Part shown: piece by piece, positions 18,207 to 26,514 of the stretch
How the letters are laid out: the number at the start of each line of letters is the position of its first letter
Numbering within the stretch: the first letter of the stretch is position 1
Assembly: GCA_028874335.1 (NCBI GenBank)
Contig: JAPPJY010000028.1
Coordinates: 1 to 64,000 of the forward strand
Source of the DNA: Gemmatimonadota bacterium
GTDB taxonomy: Bacteria > Latescibacterota > UBA2968 > GCA-2709665
Length of the DNA: 64,000 nt
Direction of reading: 5' to 3'
Made by a program: the position numbers and the translations under genes
The notes under the pieces: generated by a model
What the model saw: the letters and a program-made list of their open reading frames with translations, nothing else
Told to the model about the DNA's origin: nothing
Databases searched by the model: none

Positions 18207-19511
18207 CTACCTCTCTCCCATCGGCGTATAGTCCCGGATATCTTCACCCATATAGATCTGCCGCGGACGCGCGATGCGCTGCTCCGGATCGTGCATCAAC
18301 TCTTTCCACTGCGCCAGCCAACCCGGCATGCGGCCCACTGCGAACATAACCGTCATCATGTCCGTGGGCAGGCCCATCGCCTGGTAGATGATGCCCGAAT
18401 AAAAATCCACGTTCGGATACAGACTGCGAGAAATGAAAAACTCTTCTTCCAGCGCGATGCGTTCCAGTTCTACCGCGATGTCGATGAGTGGATTCTTTCC
18501 GGTGACTTCGAATACCTCTTCGGCCGTCTTCTTGATAATCGCCGCTCTGGGATCGTAGTTCTTGTAGACCCGGTGCCCGAATCCCTGGAGCAGCACCTCC
18601 CGGTTGTATACCCGCTTGATATAGGCGGGGATATTGTCGACCGACCCGATCTCGTTCAACATCTTCAGTACGGCTTCATTCGCCCCGCCATGCGCCGGCC
18701 CGTACAACGCGCCGGCGGCGCCCGCCGCCGCCGAATACGGGTCTGCACCGCTGCTACCGACGCCGCGCATGGTACTTGCGCTGCAGTTCTGTTCGTGGTC
18801 GGCGTGCAATATGAGAAGGACTTCCAGCGCCCGTTCCAGCGCGGGGTCGGACCTGTATGCGCTCGTACCCTCGAACATCATCCTCAAATAATTGGCGCAG
18901 AATCCCAATGACGGGTCAGGGTCCACAACAGGCAGCCCCTGGCTCTGGCGATACACGGCTGCCGCGGCTACCGGGGCCAGGCCCATAAGCCGTCGGATAT
19001 GTAGTTCCTGAACATCCTCCGTACCAATCTCTCTCGCATTCTCGTAGAATGTGGACAGAGACCCCAGCACGCCCACCATCATCCCCATCGCGTGGGAGCC
19101 TTTTCCGAAGCCGCTTACCAGTTCGGTCAGCTTAGGCTCGGCTTTCACTTGCGCCATCACCGATTCGTTCCAGGCATCCAGTTGCGCCTGTGACGGCAGT
19201 TCGCCGTACAGCAGCAGATACGACGTCTCAAGGTAGGTGCTGCGTTGCGCGAGCTGATCGATCGGATATCCACGATATCTGAGGATGCCCTTCTCTCCGT
19301 CGATGAACGTCACGGAACTCTGGCAGGATCCGGTATTCAGATACGACGGATCGTATCCGAGAAGCCCGAAATCGTCCTCCGATACCTTAATCTGCTTCAA
19401 GTCGGCGGTTCGAATGGCGGCCCCGTATTCGGGGTACGTACCATAAAGGATGGGTACTTCGTAAGTCTTGCCGGTGCGATTATCCGTAATGGTGAGTGAG
19501 TCTTTGTTCAT
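18207..19511 (-). CDS. gltA: Citrate synthase
   Basis: The 434-residue protein is a bacterial type I citrate synthase, which joins acetyl-CoA and oxaloacetate at entry to the TCA cycle. Diagnostic segments are RYRGYPIDQLA, the His-containing LHADHEQNCSASTMR, the signature GFGHRVYKNYDPRA and FYSGIIYQAMG. The length is that of the hexameric, NADH-sensitive class. I start at the ATG at 19511 with AAAGGAA before it; a TTG at 19529 would overlap the ribosome site. Convergent with the acetyltransferase. Confidence 0.96.
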   Translation of the reverse strand: MNKDSLTITDNRTGKTYEVPILYGTYPEYGAAIRTADLKQIKVSEDDFGLLGYDPSYLNTGSCQSSVTFIDGEKGILRYRGYPIDQLAQRSTYLETSYLLLYGELPSQAQLDAWNESVMAQVKAEPKLTELVSGFGKGSHAMGMMVGVLGSLSTFYENAREIGTEDVQELHIRRLMGLAPVAAAAVYRQSQGLPVVDPDPSLGFCANYLRMMFEGTSAYRSDPALERALEVLLILHADHEQNCSASTMRGVGSSGADPYSAAAGAAGALYGPAHGGANEAVLKMLNEIGSVDNIPAYIKRVYNREVLLQGFGHRVYKNYDPRAAIIKKTAEEVFEVTGKNPLIDIAVELERIALEEEFFISRSLYPNVDFYSGIIYQAMGLPTDMMTVMFAVGRMPGWLAQWKELMHDPEQRIARPRQIYMGEDIRDYTPMGER

Positions 19512-19547
19512 CCACACAATTCCTTTCAAGTCGTCTGCCGCTGCCAG

Positions 19548-20216
19548 TCAGGCCCGAACCGCATAAATTACGCTCTCGAGCGGTTTTCCGGTCAGGCTGT
19601 GGTCACACGTTTGCTGTCGAGTCACCCCACCGAAGACACGGTCCAGCGCGCGTTCGTACGAGCGGTTGGCGGCATGGCTCCAGATCGCCAGGGTACCATC
19701 CGGACGCAACCGTGTTCTCAGCGTGTGAAGTGCCGAAACGCTGTACGCCCGCCGGTTTTCCGGACGCACGACCCAGTCGGGACCGTTGTCGATATCCAGC
19801 GCGATGCCGTGATAGCTTCGGGGATTTCCCTGAACGTATTCGTAAAAATCGCCGACGACCACTTCCGTGCGCTCATCGTCGAGAACATCGGCGTTGTCCA
19901 GGTAATCGCGATTCCAGTTTACAATTCGGGATTCGAGTTCCACCACACACACGGAACGCACGTTTGAATAGGCGAGCGCCTGTCGAAGGGATATTCCCAA
20001 TCCCAAACCACCGATAAGCAGGTTGATGTGCCTGCCGGATTTCGATGTTTCCATGACCGTGTCGATCAATGCGCGATTGGACGACGCATTGTACGTGGCC
20101 ATCAGGAATACACCATTGACGATGAGTTCGAAATGGGAGACCGTGCCGGCGTTAACGGACGCAAGCTGCAATTCACCCGTACGGGTGGACGAACGCTGCA
20201 CAACCCGCCGATCCAT
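19548..20216 (-). CDS. Spermidine-synthase-like methyltransferase-fold protein
   Basis: About 222 residues show the polyamine synthase/SAM-methyltransferase fold: LLIGGLGLGISLRQAL (binding loop), VCVVELESRIVNWNRDYL (acidic residue after strand 2), and the ALDIDNGP motif. The catalytic Asp region of true spermidine synthases is not clearly kept, so it may be a related methyltransferase-fold protein. I use the ATG at 20216 with AGGTCC upstream; the longer frame to 20369 runs through AT-rich DNA that looks like promoter. It is 36 bases upstream of gltA. Confidence 0.75.
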   Translation of the reverse strand: MDRRVVQRSSTRTGELQLASVNAGTVSHFELIVNGVFLMATYNASSNRALIDTVMETSKSGRHINLLIGGLGLGISLRQALAYSNVRSVCVVELESRIVNWNRDYLDNADVLDDERTEVVVGDFYEYVQGNPRSYHGIALDIDNGPDWVVRPENRRAYSVSALHTLRTRLRPDGTLAIWSHAANRSYERALDRVFGGVTRQQTCDHSLTGKPLESVIYAVRA

Positions 20217-20350
20217 AGCCAGGACCTGATACGTCCGTTCAGCCTCCTTCGCTATCGATGACAAAATAGATACGCTATTAAGATAATGCAGAATTGAAAT
20301 TTCACAAGCAGATTTGAACTTGAAGAAGGAGCGCTGCCGGGTTAAATACC

Positions 20351-20378
20351 TTGACAATCGTAGATGCACATTTAGATT
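20351..20378 (+). promoter_or_regulatory. Candidate sigma-70 promoter for the HAD-kinase pair
   Basis: TTGACA (20351-20356) and TAGATT (20373-20378) are separated by 16 bases, 60 bases before the HAD gene start. The surrounding 150 bases are AT-rich. By-eye match only. Confidence 0.45.
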
Positions 20379-20438
20379 GGCAATCCGGCGAGGCGCCGCA
20401 GGGCAAGTACACGGTTTTCCCGAAAATGAAGGTCATCA

Positions 20439-21284
20439 ATGGCTATACCGGATCGCTCCGATCCCTTGCGAATGGCTGATATAGAATGCGTGAATCACGC
20501 CATTGCCCGTGGCCGTTTCAGCTCCGTGCTTTTCGATTTCGACGGAACGCTTTCGCTGATTCGCGAGGGCTGGCGGGAAATCATGATACCCATGATGGTC
20601 GAAACGCTTGGCGAGTGCCCCATCGGCGAAACCGAGGTCCAACTGTCACGTGTTGTCGCTGATTTTGTCGACCGGCTTACCGGCAAACAGACCATCTATC
20701 AGATGATCCAGCTCGCCGAGGAAGTGCGAAAACGCGGCGGCGCGCCTCCGGATCCGGTGGCCTACAAACATCGATATCACGAACAACTCAACCGTCACAT
20801 AGGGGACCGCATTCAAGGTCTCCGGTCCGGCGTCGTTGAGTCGGAAGACCTGATGGTGCCCGGGTCTCTGGACCTCCTTCGCAACCTGGAACACCGGGGC
20901 CTTACGCTGTACCTGGCAAGCGGCACCGACGAAGTGTACGTTAAAGAGGAGGCCGGCCTTCTGGGGCTGACGCCCTTCTTCGAAGACCGCGTTTACGGCG
21001 CGCTGGATCGCTACCAGGACTTTTCCAAGGAAAGGGTAATCCGGGACCTGATTGCCTCGCAGGGTATCGAGGGAGAGGAGTTGCTGGGCTTCGGCGATGG
21101 ATACGTGGAAATCGAAAACGTCAAGTCGGCAGGCGGGTCGGCCGTGGGCGTCGCGTCTGATGAAGCCCGCCGCCAGGGTGTGAACGCGTGGAAACGCGAA
21201 CGACTGATTCAAGCGGGAGCGGACCTGATTGTACCGGACTTCCGGTGCCAGGAGGTACTCGTGGACTATCTCCTCGACGCGTAG
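20439..21284 (+). CDS. HAD-superfamily phosphatase
   Basis: The 281-residue protein has HAD motif I as LFDFDGTLS with Asp33 and Asp35. Motif II lies in LYLASGTDEVYV, a Lys in YQDFSKERVI, and motif IV in LLGFGDGYVEIEN. The cap domain is helical (residues about 45-140). It probably dephosphorylates a phosphosugar. A GAAGG site precedes the start, and the sugar kinase gene begins 42 bases later. The pair suggests phosphosugar processing, as in heptose or similar pathways. Confidence 0.85.
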   Translation: MAIPDRSDPLRMADIECVNHAIARGRFSSVLFDFDGTLSLIREGWREIMIPMMVETLGECPIGETEVQLSRVVADFVDRLTGKQTIYQMIQLAEEVRKRGGAPPDPVAYKHRYHEQLNRHIGDRIQGLRSGVVESEDLMVPGSLDLLRNLEHRGLTLYLASGTDEVYVKEEAGLLGLTPFFEDRVYGALDRYQDFSKERVIRDLIASQGIEGEELLGFGDGYVEIENVKSAGGSAVGVASDEARRQGVNAWKRERLIQAGADLIVPDFRCQEVLVDYLLDA

Positions 21285-21326
21285 TTTACAGAAGCTGCCG
21301 GCAATCCGGCACGGCCCGGTTTTTCT

Positions 21327-22349
21327 ATGACCCATTCCGCTTTAAAAGAGCTGCTGAGCAGGTTTTCAGACCTCGCTATCCTGGTCGTCGGGGACTTTTT
21401 CCTGGATCGCTATCTCATGGTCGATCCTGACCTTGCTGAAATCTCCCTGGAGACCGGACTGGAAGCACGGCAGGTTGTGGAGGTCCGAAACCGGCCGGGT
21501 GCGGCGGGAACCGTGACCAGTAACCTGAATGCCCTTGGCGTGGGGCAGATCCGGGCGATCGGCGCGATTGGCGATGACGGACAGGGTTACGACTTGAAGG
21601 CGGGACTGCATGCGTCCGGCGTGGAGACAGAGCATCTGATGGAGGTTCAGGGCCGCGCAACGCCGACCTATACCAAACCGATTCTCATCACGACCGGACA
21701 GGAGACGGAGCGATTGGATATCAAGAACCGTGTGACACTCCCGCGACAGGCTGAAGACCGCATTCTCGCCGCCCTGGAGAGACTGTTGGGCGAGGTCCAC
21801 GGTGTAATTGTACTCGACCAGGTGCAGGAACGTAATTGCGGCGTCATTACGGATCGGGTTCGCGAGGGAATCGCGCACTTCGCGACTGAGTATCCGGATG
21901 TCGCTTTTCTGGCGGATTCCCGATCGCACATCGGCCTTTTTCGGAATGTGACAGTCAAGGTCAATCGCGAAGAAGCGCTCGAGGCGGTTTCCACGGACTC
22001 CCGGGCGGAAGCAGCGAATTGCCAGGACGCTGCCATTCGGTCTTTCCTGGACCGCACCGGCCAGCCCGTCTACGTTACGCTTGGTCCCGAGGGCATCCTC
22101 TGCGCCGACGGCGAGACAACCGACCGCATTCCCGGAATTCCGGTGCCCGGTCCCATCGATATCGTGGGTGCGGGAGACAGCGTTTCCGCGGGAATCGTCT
22201 CGGCGCTCTGCGCCGGCGCGTCGTGCGTCGATGCGGCAAGGGTCGGGGTGCTGGCGTCGTCCATCACCATCCAGCAGATAGGGACAACCGGCACCGCCTC
22301 GCCCGAACAGGTACTGCAGCGATTTGAAGAATTCTGGCAGGATTCCTGA
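21327..22349 (+). CDS. PfkB-family sugar kinase, HldE/RfaE kinase-domain-like
   Basis: The 340-residue protein has the PfkB fold: AILVVGDFFLDRYLM at the start, RNRPGAAGTVTSNLNALG and the C-terminal signature IDIVGAGDSVSAGIV with the catalytic Asp. The N-terminal layout closely matches the kinase half of HldE, which phosphorylates D-glycero-D-manno-heptose 7-phosphate. No nucleotidyltransferase domain is fused, and the normal GGAAN motif reads GAAGT. It is coupled to a HAD phosphatase upstream. The substrate remains inferred. Confidence 0.88.
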   Translation: MTHSALKELLSRFSDLAILVVGDFFLDRYLMVDPDLAEISLETGLEARQVVEVRNRPGAAGTVTSNLNALGVGQIRAIGAIGDDGQGYDLKAGLHASGVETEHLMEVQGRATPTYTKPILITTGQETERLDIKNRVTLPRQAEDRILAALERLLGEVHGVIVLDQVQERNCGVITDRVREGIAHFATEYPDVAFLADSRSHIGLFRNVTVKVNREEALEAVSTDSRAEAANCQDAAIRSFLDRTGQPVYVTLGPEGILCADGETTDRIPGIPVPGPIDIVGAGDSVSAGIVSALCAGASCVDAARVGVLASSITIQQIGTTGTASPEQVLQRFEEFWQDS

Positions 22350-22365
22350 GCAGGGGCCGGGCGCG

Positions 22366-22971
22366 TCAGATGTCAAACTCGACGCTGAGCCGCCCGGGTA
22401 GCGAGGACCACCACGCGGCGCCGCCCGAGAGGCGCAGGAGGTGGGTGTTGCCGGGTACGTCGTTGGCGCCCAGCCCTTTTTCAACAACGACGGTGTGGGG
22501 ATCGCATTCCAGAAATTGACCCAGACGCGCTTCGAGGCACTCCGGAGTTCGAAGGATGCAGGCGCCGGTCAGTTCAGCAGCCGGCAGGTCGAGCAGATGG
22601 TCGATATTCCAGTGCAGGTTCTTGTTTCTGGCGGGCTTCAGGTTCCTGTTTCCAAGACCGACGGACTTGAATCGACTGAACATTTCGCCGCGGAATTTGT
22701 GCGGTTCCTTCCCGCCGCTTCGGGTGGCATGGCGGACCAACCGGTTGGCCAGCGACGCTGCGCCTCTCTTCGCCATCGCCGACCCGACGTAGGTGTACTC
22801 TCCCGCCGGAAGCTCAATGGTCTCTCCGCGCTTAAATCCGCCGAAAGAGAGTGCCGCCGTCTCCGCGAGATGGATTCGCAATATATACGAACCACCCTGC
22901 GATTCGTCGCCCAGGAAGACGAGAGAGGAAGCCTTCGGTTTCTCGTCAAGCGCTTTACTATTGCTGCACAC
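22366..22971 (-). CDS. DUF123/Uri-superfamily GIY-YIG-type endonuclease
   Basis: About 200 residues fit the Uri (COG1833/DUF123) nuclease: GGSYILRIHL, then GEYTYVGSAM as the GIY-YIG-like pair, an RLVRHATRSG segment with the catalytic-type Arg and His, and NLHWNIDHLL near the centre. Such proteins are found fused or next to DNA repair and tRNA genes; the substrate is unknown. The frame stays open to 23082 within the previous gene. I start at the GTG at 22971, 18 bases after the stop of the HELCH protein gene, with no good ribosome site. It may be cotranscribed with the preceding island operon. Confidence 0.8.
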   Translation of the reverse strand: MCSNSKALDEKPKASSLVFLGDESQGGSYILRIHLAETAALSFGGFKRGETIELPAGEYTYVGSAMAKRGAASLANRLVRHATRSGGKEPHKFRGEMFSRFKSVGLGNRNLKPARNKNLHWNIDHLLDLPAAELTGACILRTPECLEARLGQFLECDPHTVVVEKGLGANDVPGNTHLLRLSGGAAWWSSLPGRLSVEFDI

Positions 22972-22988
22972 GTTGGAACGCCGGACAT

Positions 22989-24161
22989 TTACGAGTCGGC
23001 ATGCAAAGAACTCCTCAATTCGGCGTGCTTTCCAGCCTCCCATGCCTGATAGTCTTCTGGTGCACGCCAGAATTCCTTCCATGCGGAGTTCAGGAGACCA
23101 GCGAATGGCGCCAGTGCATCGGGCTTAGCTGTCACCACACCAATCCCTTCGACTCCCACTTTTGTCGCGGTGACGATTTTTGATAGCAACTCTTCAGGGT
23201 AACACTGCCGGTACTCCGGCTCCACATCGTAGCCCATTATTTCAACGAAATCCCGCCACTCCGTATTGATCCGCTTCGCTTCATGATCGAATCCACTGGC
23301 CGTAAGCATGCTGAGCATCACTTGCATCCGTGCATCATCTGCCGGGTGCGTTTGTTCGAATGCCTGCTGTGGTTCGTTTATCAGCGGAGTTTCGAACGGA
23401 TCGTCGCCACGTTTGACGCAGAGGTGAAAGTGTGACCAAACAAAGGCGGGGCCTGTTGTAAGCACACCGAATAGGTCACAGAAAAACTCTTGCATCCAAT
23501 ATATCGTCCAAAAGGTGTCCCATAACCTAAGCTGATGAATATTGCCCCCTGGCTTGCGAACGCGTTCGGCGGCAGTAATCTCGTTGCGAAAATGCTCTAC
23601 CTTATCGAACATGCATCGCTTGTAGGCGATATGGTATGGTCTGAGCGATGGAAGATCAACATTCTGATCTTGGTGAAATAGATGGCAAAGCTCGTGATAA
23701 ATGTCGGGGAGATGAAGTAGGAACCGGCTCTCGATCAAAGGTAAACATAGGAGATTGAAGCCTGGATAAATGTGGAAATAGTCCTGAGAAATATGGCTGA
23801 TCGTTGGAGAAATTAAAGGAAAAGCGATTTCATTGCAGATATCCGTAATTTTCCGGTTTAAGAAATCATCATCTGGGCTCGTTCTGCTAAGGGCAAATAC
23901 GCCGACTCCTTCGACAGCATTGAGTCGTTTCGCTATCCGTTTTAATTCCCTGGTACGCCGCGGAGTCTGTAACGCCGAATCGACTATGGTCTCATCGGCC
24001 AAACGTTGAAGAGCCAATTGTGTTTCATCTAGTCGCGACAGGCAAATCTGTCGCAAACCGTCATATTCTCGCAGGTACCGTTTCTGTACGATTTGGCGTA
24101 ACTGCCGCGTCCTCTCCAATGATTCGCCAATCGATCCGGTCAAGTATTTCTCAATCATCAA
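22989..24161 (-). CDS. HExxH metallopeptidase-like protein, unknown family
   Basis: The 390-residue protein carries HELCH at residues 156-160, an HExxH-type zinc site. Sixty-five residues later comes a Glu-x-x-x-Asp in QEFFCDLFG (Glu225, Asp229), as in gluzincin peptidases. The first 100 residues are charged and helical. There is no signal peptide or membrane helix. I do not recognise the family. Base composition is clearly more AT-rich than neighbouring genes. The start overlaps the stop of the small gene upstream by ATGA, so translation is coupled. It is the last of four coupled genes under an XRE regulator. Confidence 0.85.
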   Translation of the reverse strand: MMIEKYLTGSIGESLERTRQLRQIVQKRYLREYDGLRQICLSRLDETQLALQRLADETIVDSALQTPRRTRELKRIAKRLNAVEGVGVFALSRTSPDDDFLNRKITDICNEIAFPLISPTISHISQDYFHIYPGFNLLCLPLIESRFLLHLPDIYHELCHLFHQDQNVDLPSLRPYHIAYKRCMFDKVEHFRNEITAAERVRKPGGNIHQLRLWDTFWTIYWMQEFFCDLFGVLTTGPAFVWSHFHLCVKRGDDPFETPLINEPQQAFEQTHPADDARMQVMLSMLTASGFDHEAKRINTEWRDFVEIMGYDVEPEYRQCYPEELLSKIVTATKVGVEGIGVVTAKPDALAPFAGLLNSAWKEFWRAPEDYQAWEAGKHAELRSSLHADS

Positions 24162-24523
24162 CGTTCCCGTAGACGGCGTGCAATTCCAACCCGTTCCCGT
24201 TCTAGTCTCTGCGCAAGCTTCTCTAGCTGCTTGCGATGGCTAAAATCAATATTGCCGCTGAGGAGGCGCTCGCCGAGACCCATCATTCCCTGCAAGGGCT
24301 CACCGATGTTTGACCGGAGCAAGCCATCAAAGGTCAGTGCCTCGAGCGACTGCGATTCTAGACCCTGATCACTGGCATCAATGAGAAGTTGACCGAGTTT
24401 CTTTTGGTCTGGATCCGGCGGACCTGTACCTTTCCGCCCCAATCGTTCAATTACCTTGTCTACTAGTACAGCGTATGCTTCTACATGCGCATAAACGCCG
24501 TTCAGCAAGCTCAAATCACTCAT
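24158..24523 (-). CDS. Small helical protein of unknown function
   Basis: The 121-residue protein looks mostly helical with a basic C-terminal coiled-coil-like end (HRKQLEKLAQRLERERVG). It has no motif I recognise. Both its start and its stop overlap neighbouring genes by four bases (ATGA), so it belongs to the same transcript as the nuclease fragment and the HELCH protein. It could be an adaptor between them, which is inference from position only. Confidence 0.78.
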   Translation of the reverse strand: MSDLSLLNGVYAHVEAYAVLVDKVIERLGRKGTGPPDPDQKKLGQLLIDASDQGLESQSLEALTFDGLLRSNIGEPLQGMMGLGERLLSGNIDFSHRKQLEKLAQRLERERVGIARRLRER

Positions 24524-24849
24524 GTCACCACCTCTTCTGAAAGATTGGCACTGGCGAACCTGATGGCGTCTGGATCGTACTCCGTAGCGTCGTCGAACAA
24601 ATCGCGTGCGCGGTTCTTCGCTTCTCGCAGCGTCACCAGATTGCCACGATTGAGTTGGGGTATGATCAAGTTAGAAATTACGTCGTCGACGATTCTGCCG
24701 CGCCACGCGCTAACGCTTTGTAGTTTACTAAGTAAATAAGCCCGCTTCCTGACTGGATCTTTGGCTCTGGCGCTCGCCACGACATTCTTGAAGAACCATT
24801 GCCGCTGGCACTGGCGAAACGAACGGCTTGCCGAATACGACCACCTCAC
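24520..24849 (-). CDS. Truncated PD-(D/E)XK (RecB/Cas4-like) nuclease N-terminal region
   Basis: The 109-residue protein begins WSYSASRSFRQCQRQWFFK, the usual opening of RecB/AddB/Cas4-like nucleases (SxSxxxxFxxCxRQWxF), followed by AYLLSKLQSVSAWRGRIVDD. From memory, homologs run to about 250-300 residues with the catalytic Asp and (D/E)xK in the second half. That half is absent here: the frame ends at residue 109 and the next gene starts by an ATGA overlap. It may be a decayed nuclease or a kept DNA-binding or partner-binding remnant. Confidence 0.7.
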   Translation of the reverse strand: MRWSYSASRSFRQCQRQWFFKNVVASARAKDPVRKRAYLLSKLQSVSAWRGRIVDDVISNLIIPQLNRGNLVTLREAKNRARDLFDDATEYDPDAIRFASANLSEEVVT

Positions 24850-25208
24850 TGTCGTCCTCGCCTTCGCGACCTGATGAATTGCAGGTATTCGAGTAGTGCA
24901 TCCTCTTCTTCCACTGTAACTGTTCCAATGCGAGCAGCGAAGCTGGAGATAGATGCCTGTCCTTCGGCCGATCGATCACCAGGCACCGGATAACCGGCCA
25001 ATTCCATCAATAATTCGTATGGTACACGATAGAGTTCGGCAAGCTTGTACAAGTTCTGTGGTGCCGGCGTCTTTATCTTACCGTGTTCCAACTGGCTCAG
25101 ATAAGCGTTGGAGATCCCGGTCTTCGCCTCTACAGCTCGGAGCGTCAAATCGAGCTTATTTCGCGCCGATGCAAGAAAGGTCCCCAGATTTGATTCTGAT
25201 TGTTCCAT
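24846..25208 (-). CDS. XRE-family transcriptional regulator
   Basis: The 120-residue protein (starting MEQSESNLG) has an XRE helix-turn-helix at residues 11-72: LDLTLRAVEAKTGISNAYLSQLEHGK and LAELYRVPYELLMELAGY. The C-terminal half has an acidic stretch (TVEEEDALLEYLQFI) as in regulators of stress and defence genes. I start at the ATG at 25208; 12 codons further upstream are AT-rich and contain the promoter. It probably represses its own operon through TTAGCAA repeats that overlap that promoter. The stop overlaps the nuclease-fragment start by ATGA. Confidence 0.9.
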   Translation of the reverse strand: MEQSESNLGTFLASARNKLDLTLRAVEAKTGISNAYLSQLEHGKIKTPAPQNLYKLAELYRVPYELLMELAGYPVPGDRSAEGQASISSFAARIGTVTVEEEDALLEYLQFIRSRRRGRQ

Positions 25209-25209
25209 A

Positions 25210-25244
25210 TTGCTAAATCTACTTAAATTTGCTAATTTTGTCAA
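25210..25244 (-). promoter_or_regulatory. Promoter and putative XRE operator of the four-gene operon
   Basis: On the minus strand TTGACA (25244-25239) and TAGATT (25221-25216) are 17 bases apart. The expected transcript start lies within one or two bases of the ATG at 25208, so the message may be nearly leaderless. The heptamer TTAGCAA occurs twice in direct order (25235-25229 and 25216-25210), 19 bases apart and overlapping the promoter. This spacing suits a regulator binding on one face. Confidence 0.55.
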
Positions 25245-25350
25245 GCAGAATGAACAAAAAGATTATCGTGCACACATCGAGCAAGGCGACAACTTCCAGT
25301 ATAGGACTGATTGCCAGGATTGTGGGGTCATCTATGCGGCCGATATTTCT

Positions 25351-25395
25351 TCAAGCAGGTCGTCTCCCGCACCTCAATTTGACCAAGAGCGTCAT
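25351..25395 (-). pseudogene. Possible DUF5615 toxin remnant
   Basis: An ATG overlapping the DUF433 stop (ATGA) encodes MTLLVK, similar to the usual start of DUF5615 proteins, but the frame stops after 14 codons. The remaining sequence up to the XRE promoter gives no toxin. This reading is tentative; the match is six residues. Confidence 0.3.
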
Positions 25396-25616
25396 GCAGC
25401 GAGAACCGGGTGATTCAGCCGATCGCTCGCAAAACGCAGACACGCACGAATGTACTCAAGCTCGAGGTCCGGATGCTCAGCCAGAATCTGTTCACGGGTG
25501 AGGTCATGAGCAAGCAGATTCAGCACATCAGTCACGCGGATGCGCATGCCGCGTATACAGGGACGCCCCCCGCACTGTTTTGGATTCACCGTGATACGTT
25601 CCATCAGGGTCGCCAT
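25392..25616 (-). CDS. DUF433-family antitoxin
   Basis: The 74-residue protein fits DUF433: RITVNPKQCGGRPCIRGMRIRV and LTREQILAEHPDLELEYIRACLRFA. DUF433 proteins usually act as antitoxins paired with a DUF5615 PIN-like toxin encoded directly downstream. The start follows GGTGAGG. No intact toxin gene follows; an ATG overlapping the stop by ATGA opens a frame that ends after 14 codons. Confidence 0.88.
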   Translation of the reverse strand: MATLMERITVNPKQCGGRPCIRGMRIRVTDVLNLLAHDLTREQILAEHPDLELEYIRACLRFASDRLNHPVLAA

Positions 25617-25742
25617 AACGTCCTCACCTGCAAGAAATCGTCATCCATAAAGATTGACATACTGAAAATATATCCCTCGCCAAACGTCTGTCAACACCTC
25701 AAGCCCGGAAACGCATGCCAGGCATTGCAGATATCCGCCATT

Positions 25743-26492
25743 TCATTCCTCATCCGGCGCGATGCCGCGCGCCTGCATCCAGTCCATGACGATCTTGTGT
25801 CCGCCCGTCTTTGCCTGCTGATATGCGGACTCTCCGGCCGGGTTGACCCAATGGGGATCGGCGCCGCGTTCGAAAAGAATTTTGGCGATGGTCGCGTGGC
25901 CGTTTCGACACGCCAGGCCGAACCCGCTGTCCAGCGCCGTCTTCGGCGGTCTCGGCGGATCCCAGCAGGGCAAGGCGCCCGCGTTTTCCGTTACGCTCCC
26001 ATCTTCATCGAAATACTGATCCACGAGATCTCTCCGACCGGCGCCCGCGGCCGTCATGAGATTCGACGCCGCGCCCCGGTCGATCAACAGCCGCGCGACG
26101 TTCACACACCGAAAGATGACGGCATTCCAGATCGGCGTCCCGTTCGCAATCACGCCGCAGTCAATATCGATATCCGCCCCAGCGTCCAGAAGCAGCTCCG
26201 CCAGGTCGACGTCGTCGTTGCTCGCCGCCCAGTGCAACGGCGTCTCTTTCGCCGCTTCGACCTGGCCATGCTGGAAACGCGCGTTCACGTCCGCCCCCGC
26301 CTCGATGAGCAGCCTGGCCATTTCCACGCCCTTCGGTTTGTGCCCGGGATAATCCGCGATCGTATGCAGGGGCGTGCGATCGTTGTCTTCCGACCTGAGG
26401 TTGGGCAATTCCGGATACGACTCGATGAGCATCTTTAGCCTTTTCACGTCGCTCTGTTCAATGGCTTCTCGCGCCTGTTCGATTGGCGTCAT
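25743..26492 (-). CDS. Ankyrin-repeat protein
   Basis: The 249-residue protein consists of about six ankyrin repeats, with typical pieces such as RTPLHTIADYPGH, MARLLIEAGADVNARF, TPLHWAASNDDVDLAELLLDAGADI and ILFERGADPHWVNPAG. It has no signal peptide or catalytic domain, so it probably binds proteins in the cytoplasm. It lies 22 bases downstream of a secreted-protein gene; a shared transcript is possible. Confidence 0.88.
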   Translation of the reverse strand: MTPIEQAREAIEQSDVKRLKMLIESYPELPNLRSEDNDRTPLHTIADYPGHKPKGVEMARLLIEAGADVNARFQHGQVEAAKETPLHWAASNDDVDLAELLLDAGADIDIDCGVIANGTPIWNAVIFRCVNVARLLIDRGAASNLMTAAGAGRRDLVDQYFDEDGSVTENAGALPCWDPPRPPKTALDSGFGLACRNGHATIAKILFERGADPHWVNPAGESAYQQAKTGGHKIVMDWMQARGIAPDEE

Positions 26493-26514
26493 TCTTTCTC
26501 CTCCAATTTGCGGT

